The notes beneath the pieces were generated by a model. It was not told where the DNA came from, searched no databases, and saw only the letters and a list, made by a program, of their open reading frames with translations. Shown here piece by piece: positions 10,294-18,938 of a stretch of DNA of 30,840 bases. Made by a program: the position numbers and the translations under genes. The stretch comes from Isotricha intestinalis (Eukaryota > Ciliophora > Litostomatea > Vestibuliferida > Isotrichidae). Each line of letters opens with the position of its first letter. The stretch's first letter is position 1. Location: positions 1 through 30,840 of the forward strand of contig JAJJLU010000571.1 in NCBI GenBank assembly GCA_023807065.1. Reading direction: 5' to 3'.

Positions 10294-10638
10294 ATGCCAA
10301 GATATCCAAAAGAAATAGAATACTCATCAAAATATTCTGATGATTTTTATGAATATAGACATGTAATTCTTCCAGAAGATATATATAAAACATTAGGTAA
10401 AGAAAGAAAACTTCTTACTGAAACAGAATGGAGAAATTTAGGGATAAAACAATCAAATGGATGGGAACATTATTTAATTTATGAAAATGAACCTCATATT
10501 TTACTTTTTAGAAGACCTAAAGCATATGATGTTAAAACTGGGAAATATCCTGATGATATTTTTGATAAAATGAAAAAGTATGAAGCTGAAAAAATGAAAA
10601 ATCTTAATATTGTTGGGAAAAATAATGATTTATTTTGA
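10294..10638 (+). CDS. CKS1: Cyclin-dependent kinase regulatory subunit (CKS1/Suc1)
   Basis: The 114-residue protein binds cyclin-dependent kinases and docks phosphorylated substrates. Residues 9-75 align along the whole CKS fold: [15 protein letters not shown] (13-27), [17 protein letters not shown] (44-60) and [10 protein letters not shown] (66-75). The anion-binding residues of human CKS1 (K11, R20, S51, W54, R71) correspond here to K13, R22, S54, W57 and R74, so the phosphate pocket is intact. The hinge that controls strand exchange is ENEPH rather than EPEPH. A charged C-terminal tail of about 40 residues (76-114) extends beyond the usual 79-residue human protein; such tails occur in fungal and protist homologues. 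The gene ends in TGA, the only intact gene here that does so. Confidence 0.96.
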   Translation: MPRYPKEIEYSSKYSDDFYEYRHVILPEDIYKTLGKERKLLTETEWRNLGIKQSNGWEHYLIYENEPHILLFRRPKAYDVKTGKYPDDIFDKMKKYEAEKMKNLNIVGKNNDLF

Positions 10639-10971
10639 AATCTTTTATTTTTATATTTTTGTAAATAGTTTATAAATTTTTTATTTATTTTTCTTTTACA
10701 TTTCCTAATAAATGGTTTTTAAGTAAATTTTAATGCCAATATTTTTTTGGAGATTTATTTTTTAATATTATATTAAATGATATATTTAGTTTGTTATTTT
10801 TTGTATATTTTTTACAAAATTTTTTTTAAAAATTTTTTTCTCAGTTTCGCCTTTTCAAATCATTTAACTTGTGATAATTTTCCAAGTAAATAATGTCATC
10901 ATTTAATTAACTAAAAATGAATTAATTAATTAAAATAAATTCTTTCTATTAAAAAAATAATATAAAAATTT
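10639..10971. other. Intergenic region, nothing recognised
   Basis: This 333-bp stretch separates two plus-strand genes. It is AT-rich, with poly(T) runs after the CKS1 stop and A-rich sequence before the next start. I see no ORF, RNA gene or repeat. Confidence 0.5.
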
Positions 10972-12657
10972 ATGGATAAAAGTGACTTGAAATTACATAA
11001 AAATAAAATAATAGGAGAAACACATGATATTAAATCAAGAAATGAGAATAATTTGAATTTAATTTTAACAAGTCAAAACCATTCAAAAAATTTAAATTCT
11101 AAAAATTCACTTTTATTCAAAAGAAAACATTTCTCCAAATTCTCTTTAAAATCTCAATCAAATCCAAATATTCAAAATTATACTAAATCATCTCTTTCAA
11201 CTTTTAGAGGAAATGACTCTAATTTAAGTAAAGGCCTTTTAATAAAAGATTATAATAATAAATCAAATTTTGAAAAGTATTATGAAGAAAAAATGCCTAT
11301 TGAATATAGTTTTTCAAATGATGATTTACTAATAGTTGTTGGTAATAAAAATAATAAATTCCAAAAAAGAATTAATTCAAATCCTTATTTAAATTATGCT
11401 AAAAAATTATATGAAAATGAGAATAATTCAAAGAAATATAATAATAATTCTGAAAATATTTTTCCTCATAAAATAATTAAAGAAAAAAAAAATAAAATCA
11501 AAGAAGATACATCATTCAAACCAGTTAAAATAGCTGATACAATTTATAAAGAGTTATGTAAAAAGAAAAATTATTTTATAAATAAATTAAAAGAGAAAAA
11601 AAATAAATTATCAGGGTATATAATAGATTCTCGAAATCAAAAAGCTTTAAATAAATCAAATTCTGAAGGAGCAAAAAATTTGGTGTTCACAAATTATTTA
11701 GATAGAAAAGTATATAAAAATATTCCAATTACATTTCCAATTTATTTATCTTTTAAAAATGAATATGAAAGTCAAAGCGAAAAAAATAGACAAGAAAAAA
11801 TAGTAGAAAAATTTATTCAATTAAAAACTCATATTCATAATCAACCTGAAAATGAAAATCTTTATTTAAAAGAATTTTTATGTAAAAATGGTTTTGATGA
11901 ACCAGAAAATCATACTCCTAGGAAATTAATTAATTTAAGTTATTTTTTAAATCATCCTTTTAATTTTGATTCAAAAAAGAGAATTAAAGATATTATAAAA
12001 GATGCATTAAATTATAAACCAACAAATGATGAATTAATTTCTGATCAAAATAAATTAAAAGCAATTAATTATTTTACAAATGGAGAAAAAAATAAAAAAA
12101 ATTTTATTAGTTATTCTCCTCAATTTTACAAAAAAATAAATGCTTTTCCTAAAACATCTATTTATAAAAAGGAAAATATTTTTGATTCAATTGATCAAGA
12201 AAAATTTAATAATTATTTAAGTTTACAAAAAGAAAAAAGTCATCAAAGTTTAAATGAAATTATTATTAATTTAGAAGATGAATTTACAAAAATGAAAAAT
12301 GAAAAAATATTAGTCAGTGATAGAACAAAAATCAATCATGAAATTTTAAAACAAAAACAAAATGAAGAAAATAAATTAATTCCAAATTTATGTTTATCCT
12401 ATAAAGGTTTTTCAAATTTATATTTAAAAAGAAAAAAAAAAGAAAACAACAAAATTTCAAATATGATTAAAAAAGAAGAAAAAATAAATAATATTAATGA
12501 TAGGTTATATTATAGTTTCAAACGAAAATCTGAAGATATGGATAAAATTAGAAGAAGACAAAAATTAACTGAATATATTTTTTTAGAAAGAGCTAAATAT
12601 AAAGTACTAATTGATTCAAAAAAGAAAAAAATCAAAAATATGCCAATTATAGATTAA
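10972..12657 (+). CDS. Lys/Asn-rich protein of unknown function
   Basis: The gene encodes 561 residues and is intact, single-exon, ending in TAA. The protein is highly basic and hydrophilic with many Asn and Lys runs, no signal peptide and no membrane segment. Short hydrophobic, better-structured patches appear near residues 250-270 (NIPITFPIYLSF) and 295-350, where ENLYLKEFLCKNGFDEPENH precedes a helix-like stretch. The C-terminal 100 residues are strongly charged and probably helical, with clusters such as KRKKKENNK and KIRRRQK that could bind nucleic acid or act as nuclear localisation signals. I do not recognise a domain. It could be a fast-evolving cytoskeletal or nuclear protein. Codon use matches its neighbours, so it looks native and real. 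Confidence 0.75.
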   Translation: MDKSDLKLHKNKIIGETHDIKSRNENNLNLILTSQNHSKNLNSKNSLLFKRKHFSKFSLKSQSNPNIQNYTKSSLSTFRGNDSNLSKGLLIKDYNNKSNFEKYYEEKMPIEYSFSNDDLLIVVGNKNNKFQKRINSNPYLNYAKKLYENENNSKKYNNNSENIFPHKIIKEKKNKIKEDTSFKPVKIADTIYKELCKKKNYFINKLKEKKNKLSGYIIDSRNQKALNKSNSEGAKNLVFTNYLDRKVYKNIPITFPIYLSFKNEYESQSEKNRQEKIVEKFIQLKTHIHNQPENENLYLKEFLCKNGFDEPENHTPRKLINLSYFLNHPFNFDSKKRIKDIIKDALNYKPTNDELISDQNKLKAINYFTNGEKNKKNFISYSPQFYKKINAFPKTSIYKKENIFDSIDQEKFNNYLSLQKEKSHQSLNEIIINLEDEFTKMKNEKILVSDRTKINHEILKQKQNEENKLIPNLCLSYKGFSNLYLKRKKKENNKISNMIKKEEKINNINDRLYYSFKRKSEDMDKIRRRQKLTEYIFLERAKYKVLIDSKKKKIKNMPIID

Positions 12658-13153
12658 TATAATTATAAATTATAATTTTTAAGATTATTAATATTAGTTT
12701 ATTCAAATTATAAAACATATATATTTTAAATGATTTAATTTAAGTTAGGTTTTGTTAATCTTCTTAATAATAATTTTTACAGAATATATTTCAAAAAAAT
12801 TCAATTAATATAGAAAGAAGCAATATGATGCTTTCATTTGGAGTTTTATAATAATTTTTTTTACATTACATTTTTTAATTTAGAAATAACTTTTATTTTT
12901 AATTTATTTTATTATTTTTTCTTTTTTAATGACCTTTTCTTCGATATTTTTCTTTTTAAACAAAAAAACTTCAAATCGACTTTTTTCAAAGAAATCAAGG
13001 AAAAACTTATGAAAAATATAATTAAAATTCCTCCTTCATAAAATAAAATTGAAAAAAAGAAGTAAAAAAAAATCAAAAAATTAAAAAAAAAAATTAAAAA
13101 AAATTAAACATCTTAAAAAATAAATTCTCAAAAATAATTGAAAAGCCCAAAAT
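12658..13153. other. Intergenic region between convergent genes
   Basis: The 10972-12657 gene and the proteasome gene end toward this 496-bp space. A 67-codon plus-strand frame (12838-13041) is Phe/Leu/Ile-rich and T-rich, as expected from low-complexity AT DNA, and has no domain. I do not call it. The rest is poly(A)-rich and holds nothing I recognise. Confidence 0.45.
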
Positions 13154-13852
13154 TTAATCATGTCTAAGTTCATATTCTTCAGTAGTAACTTCTCCATTAT
13201 CTTTCATAATAACTATTTCGACTTTATCTCCAGTATAAATATCTCTACAACTAACACCATTCATAATTTCTAAAACTAATTTTTTGGCTTCATCAAGACT
13301 TAGATCAGGTTTCCTACCTATAACATTATCAAAGACACCACTAATAAGTTGCATTCCTGATCCTTGAGCACCATAAACTTCAGTATCAAAGGATCCAACA
13401 GCATCATAAGAATAACAAATGAATGTTCCATCACTTCTTCTTCCACATAAAACATTAAAAGCATAATAAGGGAAAAATCTTCTTTGATATAAAGTCACAC
13501 TTAATAATTGTGCAATACTTTCTAAATTTGGTTCTTTCTTATTTGTTGTTTTATAAATGTCAATTTTAGTTTTTAAATATTTATGAAGATTTATTACATC
13601 TGCATACATCCCTGATGAACAAAGAATTGCTTTGTCTGTTAAATGACATATTTTTGATGAGTCACGAGAAACTATTGAATAACCATCTGATAAACGCTTG
13701 TCTGCTGCTGCTATTAAGTATGATTTACCTGCTAATGCCATCACTGAACCTTCGTTGTTTACGTAAGGGTTAAATTGTGATTTTTTATAAGTTTTTATAG
13801 GATTATCAAATTTCAGAATTTGAGATGGAAGGGTTGATGGGTTGGATAACAT
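13154..13852 (-). CDS. PSMB1: 20S proteasome subunit beta type-1 (beta6)
   Basis: The 232-residue protein is a structural beta subunit of the 20S proteasome core. It matches beta6 along its length: FNPYVNNEGSVMALAG (about 27-42), ADKRLSDGYSIVSRDSSK (about 50-67), LYQRRFFPYYAFNVLCG (about 121-137), YDAVGSF (about 149-155) and RDIYTGDKVEIVIM (about 203-216). Beta6 is one of the non-catalytic subunits, and fittingly no Gly-Thr cleavage site with an N-terminal catalytic Thr is present; the position is filled by EGSV. Length is normal for the family (about 240). It ends ELRHD then TAA, close to the LRKD end of human PSMB1, so this TAA is certainly a stop. The single-exon gene is slightly less AT-rich than its neighbours, as expected of a conserved, well-expressed gene. 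Confidence 0.95.
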   Translation of the reverse strand: MLSNPSTLPSQILKFDNPIKTYKKSQFNPYVNNEGSVMALAGKSYLIAAADKRLSDGYSIVSRDSSKICHLTDKAILCSSGMYADVINLHKYLKTKIDIYKTTNKKEPNLESIAQLLSVTLYQRRFFPYYAFNVLCGRRSDGTFICYSYDAVGSFDTEVYGAQGSGMQLISGVFDNVIGRKPDLSLDEAKKLVLEIMNGVSCRDIYTGDKVEIVIMKDNGEVTTEEYELRHD

Positions 13853-14116
13853 TTTTTTTTATGTTTTATTTTTGGGGAGGATAATATTTTTTAATGAGTT
13901 TTAATTTTTTTTTTGAATTAATTTAATTATTTTTATTTTAATTCTTTTTTTTTAGTGATTTTTAAGTTAATTAATTTATTTTATACTTTCATTTATATAA
14001 TATATTTATATAATATTAATATTTCACTTATTTTCATTTAGTTTACTTTTTATATCAAAAAACTTATTTATTTAGATTAAATTATAATTATAGTATTCCA
14101 ATAAGATTTTAAAAAA
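13853..14116. promoter_or_regulatory. Upstream region of the proteasome beta6 gene
   Basis: These 264 bp separate the beta6 start codon from the plus-strand relic gene that begins at 14117, in divergent arrangement. The sequence is T-rich near beta6 and otherwise A/T. I recognise no promoter element; the assignment is by position. Confidence 0.35.
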
Positions 14117-15616
14117 ATGCCAATCCAAATTAAAAAAGGAAATGTTGAAAATAATTGAAATTTAAATAAAATGTCAAATCAAAAAAAAGAAAAAATCAAA
14201 ATTATTAAAGAATATGATAAAGATGATACATATATGTTGAGTGATGATAATTAAAAAGATAAGAAATAATACTAAATGAAGAAATTAATGAAAATGAATT
14301 ACATAAATCTTAATATTCAAATTTAGAAAAAGTAAATTAAATATAATTAATAAAAAAAAATAGAAGATGATATAAAAATATTTCAAATAATATTGATAAT
14401 AATTTAAAAGATAATAATTATGAATATGAAGAAATCAGAATTCTCAAGAACAAATAAAGAAGGAGAAAATAATGAAATTCCTTTAACAACATTAATTATA
14501 TTTCAATTTGTCAATTTCATTTAATAGTATAATTATATAATACATTTATTTAAATGAGGTAATTTTTTTTGTGTGTTTGAAGAATAATTTAAAGATGAAG
14601 GAAGAATTAATTCTCAAAATGATGATTAATACTACATTCAATAAAAGTATTAAAATTATTTAATAATCGAATTATGTTGAATCAAACACTCAAAGAGAAA
14701 GTTTTTTAAATTATAATAATTATAATGAAAATTTATAAAGGATAAATATTAACCCATTATATGAATAGACTAAATAATTAATTTGTGTTTATTGTGTTTT
14801 TTCTCGATAAAAAAATCCATAATCTTATATTAAAGAAAGTAAAGAAAAATTTATTTAAATAAATAATGATGAGGATAAAGTAATTGATGATAATCAACAT
14901 CATGTTGAAATAATTCAAAAGGCTTTAAAAATATTTAAAATAAAGGAAAATGAAGAAAAAAGAATAAATGATTTTTTGAACCAAATAATGATTTTTAAAG
15001 GAATAAAAATATGAAATTATGAATCAATTTGATTATTATTTTACTGAAAATGCTAAAAAATTAAGTTAAAAATTATAATTTTTTAACGGTAAAATCGAAC
15101 AAAAAAGAAAATTTAAAAAATGCTATAGAAGAATAGAATCATAATTTAAATAATATCTTTTTATTATAAAAAATTGTCTGATTTTCCGAGAGTTACAGTT
15201 AAATTATAAGAATATAGATTTATTTATGATGATGAATCAAAAATAAAAATATACAAATAGTCTTGATTTAAAAGTTGTTCCAAAAATGTTTTCTTCATAG
15301 ATGTAAAGAAAATGAAATTTACTATATCATTTTTGTTTGCTCAAATAATAATAATAATATCATTCATTTAACTCAAAGAAATGAGAAATAAATAATTCTG
15401 ACTTTAATAATATAAGTAATATTGAAATTAGTAATCTATTGGATTATAAAAGGAATATAAGTCAAAATGGAAGTGAAAAAAGAAGATTATTTTCGCTTAA
15501 ATAACAAAAAATATATCTAAAAATAATTTTCTTATAATAAACCAAGGGCTCTAGGAGATTATAGCACCGATTTATGGGAAATTATTTTACATCTTTTAAA
15601 AATTTTATTAAAATAA
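14117..15616 (+). pseudogene. Relic protein-coding gene with in-frame TAA/TAG and frameshifts
   Basis: No intact ORF exists, yet the plus strand is coding-like for about 1.5 kb. ATG codons at 14117 and 14171 share a frame (a TGA at 14156 lies between). The stretch 14686-15013 has G mostly at codon position 1 and reads as protein (for example KESKEKFI, DDNQHHVEIIQKALKIF) across six in-frame TAA/TAG. A possible 24-nt GT-AG intron lies at 14559-14582. The 3' end is the clearest part: 15461-15613 gives RLNNKKYI, then TAA, K, TAA, then FSYNKPRALGDYSTDLWEI, and ends with TAA at 15614-15616. Frame changes fall near homopolymers, as before 15482. I recognise no family. It is either a decaying pseudogene or a gene once written with TAA/TAG as Gln. 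Confidence 0.5.
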
Positions 15617-15672
15617 AAATACAAATTTAAATAATTAAATAAATATATTAAATTAACAAAATAAATTTTATA

Positions 15673-16419
15673 TTAAACTAAATTTGCACATACTTTTAGA
15701 CTATTATTAAATTTTAATTTCATTGCATCTGTTCTTAATAAATCCAAAAAGGAATCTTTTTTTTTAACTTTATATCCATTTAAAATATAATTATCTGTGG
15801 ATTTATTTTTCATTTTTTCTTGATTTTCATAGTTTATTCTATGAAACTTTAATTTTTTTCTTCTATAATCATCTTTTAATTTTCTATAATTTTCTGAAAA
15901 AATTTTAGAAAGATGATTATTTTTTATTTTTTGTTGTTTTCCAGTTTGAATAGACATATTTCTTTCATTTTTATTATATTTCATTAAATCATTTTGAAGT
16001 GCATTATTAATAGTATCATTATGAAAACCCTTTCTAAAAGAAGATTGTTTTTTTAAAGATTTATTTGAAATTAAATTCACTTCTGTTTGACTTAAAACAG
16101 GATTTGATAACATATCTTTTAATAAACCTTTTGAATAATTTAATGCTCTTCTATTTGAAACCACATTTATTAAAGGAAAATGTTCTTCAAATAAAAAAGT
16201 TTTCCCTTTTATCAAAGGATTATTTTGTTCATTCAAATAATCAATTATTGTTAATTTTTTTCTATTTGTTGCCATTCCATCAAAAGGTTTCATTGATCTT
16301 TCTCTTTTTAAAAAATTTTTAACAAGAAATAAATTTTTATCAATTTTCTTTTGTTTATAATAATCATAATTATTGGTTTGTGTTAAAAATGTGTTTTTAT
16401 ATTGGAATGAATTTTCCAT
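15673..16419 (-). CDS. Basic protein of unknown function
   Basis: The 248-residue protein is intact, single-exon and Lys/Asn-rich, with no signal peptide or membrane segment. Ordered-looking patches include MKPFDGMATNRKKLTIIDYL (about 43-62) and FLFEEHFPLINVVSNRRALN (about 75-94). A strongly basic helical region follows at about 165-205 (YRKLKDDYRRKKLKFHRI). I do not recognise a domain. The gene is the last of three closely spaced minus-strand genes (113 bp downstream of the LRR gene), each of which probably has its own promoter, since eukaryotic operons cannot be assumed here. A plus-strand frame inside it (16065-16322) is a shadow. Confidence 0.72.
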   Translation of the reverse strand: MENSFQYKNTFLTQTNNYDYYKQKKIDKNLFLVKNFLKRERSMKPFDGMATNRKKLTIIDYLNEQNNPLIKGKTFLFEEHFPLINVVSNRRALNYSKGLLKDMLSNPVLSQTEVNLISNKSLKKQSSFRKGFHNDTINNALQNDLMKYNKNERNMSIQTGKQQKIKNNHLSKIFSENYRKLKDDYRRKKLKFHRINYENQEKMKNKSTDNYILNGYKVKKKDSFLDLLRTDAMKLKFNNSLKVCANLV

Positions 16420-16531
16420 TTTAAAAAAATACTAAAAATATATTTTAAGTTTAATTAAATTCAATTTATTATATAACTATAAATTAATAATAATGATTAT
16501 TGAATAACTTTAAAATATAATTCTTTTTTAA

Positions 16532-18784
16532 TTATAAAATTTCAAAATTTTTACTTATTTTGTCCATATATTTTTTATAATTTGACCCTTTAATTGGGGG
16601 AATATATTTTACATACATTATGGTATCAATTACATTTAGGAATTTCAAAAATCTTTCAAAATTTTGAGAAATTTGAACACAACTAACATTAAAATTTTTA
16701 TTTTGTTCTTTTTGTTTTTGAATTTTTAAATTTTTCCCCATTTTTCTTAAATTTTCTACAGTTGCTATTTCATATTTTGTATGAAATAAATAGAGTTTTT
16801 TTAATTTTGTTTTTAATAAAAAATCCAATAAATTATTTAAATTTTCTTCTTTAAATTCTATTTTTTCATTATTTGATACTTTTAATATTTTTAAATTTTT
16901 CAAAATTTTATCTAAAGTGAGAATATTCTTGTTTATCATATTATTATTTTTTCCAATATATAAATTGAAAAATTCATCAGTCAAATAATTTCCACTTAAA
17001 TTAAGAGATTTTAAATTTGGGAAAAAAAATCTATCTTTAAAAAATTCTATAGTCATTTCATTTGTTAAATTACAGTATGATAAATTTAAATTAGTTAAAT
17101 TAAATTGAATATTACTTAAGTCCAGTTTTTGAAACAAAGAAGCATTCTCAATTTGTTTTCCAAATAAATAATCTAAATTTAAACTTTTAAATACATATTC
17201 ACTTTCTTTAATTCTTTGAGATAAATCCTTAATATATTCATTTTTAATTGGTTGTCTTGTTAAAAATAAATTATTTGAAAAAAATAAAATTAGATTATGT
17301 TTTTCTTTTAAATCTTCATAATCACCTGAATAAATAAAATTATTCCCTGATAAATTTATCAATTTTACTGAAGGCATAAATTTTAAATTATCAGATGAAA
17401 ATTTATAAATTAAATTATTTTCAAGATTAAATTCTTCTAAAAAAAAAAAAAATAATTTTTCTTTTTCTTCTTTTGAATATTTGTTCTTAATTTCATCTTT
17501 TTCTAGAATTGATGGAAAGTCAACTACTGAAATTTTATTATTTTTAAAAGATAAAATTTCTAAAGAATTTAAAATACAATTATTTAAAAAAATTTGAGTT
17601 AAAATTTTTTCAAATATTTCATTAATTATTTCTAGTTCTTCAAGAATTAAAATTTTTAAATGTGTGATACTATTATTATCAGGTATACAAAAATTATAAA
17701 AAGGGCAATTATAAAATTTAATAATTTCAATATTTGGAATTATATTAAAAAAATTAAAATCATTTATTTTTCCATTTGAAACGAAAATTTCTTTTAAATT
17801 TGGAAGAATTATCCATTCATTTAATTTTTGGTTTTTACTTTTTTCTTCAATATTTTTTCCTTTTTGTTCAAATTTATCTTTATCATCTTCTCTTATGCTT
17901 GTACTTGTACTTGAATCCTTTTTATTTTTCATTTCTGAAATTTCTAAATGTGATGAATCAAATGAATTATTATTATTATTCTTTTTTCCTTTTTCATCTG
18001 ACAAAACACTGAAATTATATTTTTTTGAGTTTTCATCAAATGAATTTAAAAATCCACTTGAATTTAGTTTTTTTTCTTCATTTATTTGGAAATCCAAATC
18101 AAATAATTCATAAAAATTTTTTTCTTGAAAGTTATTAATTTTTAAACTTAATAATTTGGAATTATTATTTTTTAAACAATATTTCTTTAAAGAGAGTTTA
18201 GCAGTATCATTAATTAATAAAGATTTAAAATCATAATTATTTAAAATATATGAACAAAAATTTTCATTCTCAATTTTAGGAATTAAATCTTTTTCATCAA
18301 TCTCATTAAAATTCATTAAAAAATCTGTGTCAGAAAATAAATTTTCATTATTTAAAAAAAAAGTTTCTATAGGATAATTTATTATATTCCTATCATTAAT
18401 AAATTCATTTAATGAATCTAATTTAGAAATAAATGAATTTTGAATTTTTTTATTGAATTCATAAATTTCTTCATAAGTTTTTAAAATTTCATTATATTTA
18501 TAATTTGTAAATTCATTATCTTCATTGTAATTCTTAATAATTAAATCTCCTTCTTTTTCAAATTCTTTATATATATTATCAAAGATTCTTAACATCTTTT
18601 CTTTTTCATCTGAGTTCACTTTATTTTTAAAATCAGCTTCATTTTTAGTTTGAATTTGACTATATTTATTTATTATCTCATCAATTTTTTTATAATAATC
18701 TTCACTGGTCATTAAATCTTCTGTTATTTGAGTTATTTCTTTATCATTTTCATCATCTATTAATACAAAATTCTCATCTTCCAT
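16532..18784 (-). CDS. Leucine-rich-repeat protein with N-terminal coiled coil
   Basis: The 750-residue protein begins with an acidic segment and a likely coiled coil (about residues 20-125, rich in Glu/Lys heptads). A variable Asn/Ser/Lys-rich linker lies at about 245-320. The second half is a series of leucine-rich repeats: LKEIFVSNGKI near 330, LEILSFKNNKISVVDF near 410-425, VKLINLSGNNF near 470, LTNLNLSYCNLT near 565, LKSLNLSGNYLTDEFF near 595 and LKILKVSNN near 635. The LxxLxLsxN spacing matches SDS22/RNI-like repeats used for protein binding. There is no signal peptide or membrane segment, so it is probably cytosolic. I see no catalytic domain. LRR assignment is firm; partner and pathway are unknown. 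Start is the first Met of an acidic N-terminus (MEDENFVLIDDENDKE). Confidence 0.85.
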   Translation of the reverse strand: MEDENFVLIDDENDKEITQITEDLMTSEDYYKKIDEIINKYSQIQTKNEADFKNKVNSDEKEKMLRIFDNIYKEFEKEGDLIIKNYNEDNEFTNYKYNEILKTYEEIYEFNKKIQNSFISKLDSLNEFINDRNIINYPIETFFLNNENLFSDTDFLMNFNEIDEKDLIPKIENENFCSYILNNYDFKSLLINDTAKLSLKKYCLKNNNSKLLSLKINNFQEKNFYELFDLDFQINEEKKLNSSGFLNSFDENSKKYNFSVLSDEKGKKNNNNNSFDSSHLEISEMKNKKDSSTSTSIREDDKDKFEQKGKNIEEKSKNQKLNEWIILPNLKEIFVSNGKINDFNFFNIIPNIEIIKFYNCPFYNFCIPDNNSITHLKILILEELEIINEIFEKILTQIFLNNCILNSLEILSFKNNKISVVDFPSILEKDEIKNKYSKEEKEKLFFFFLEEFNLENNLIYKFSSDNLKFMPSVKLINLSGNNFIYSGDYEDLKEKHNLILFFSNNLFLTRQPIKNEYIKDLSQRIKESEYVFKSLNLDYLFGKQIENASLFQKLDLSNIQFNLTNLNLSYCNLTNEMTIEFFKDRFFFPNLKSLNLSGNYLTDEFFNLYIGKNNNMINKNILTLDKILKNLKILKVSNNEKIEFKEENLNNLLDFLLKTKLKKLYLFHTKYEIATVENLRKMGKNLKIQKQKEQNKNFNVSCVQISQNFERFLKFLNVIDTIMYVKYIPPIKGSNYKKYMDKISKNFEIL

Positions 18785-18938
18785 TTAAATAATTCTTTAA
18801 AATAATAATATAATTTATTTTTAAAAGACTTTTAAAAGCATAATCCATTTCTAAAAAATATATATATAAAATAGCAAATTAAAAAATAAAAAATTTATAT
18901 AATAATCATTATAATACGGTCAAAATATAAAGAAATTT

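Noticed and set aside
12838..13041. 67-codon plus-strand frame, Phe-rich
   Set aside because: T-rich low-complexity sequence with no domain; no upstream exon could be joined convincingly.
14117..15616. Sequencing errors as the cause of the frameshifts
   Set aside because: Neighbouring ORFs of up to 4.6 kb with equally many homopolymers are uninterrupted, so several errors confined to this segment are unlikely; raw reads would settle it.
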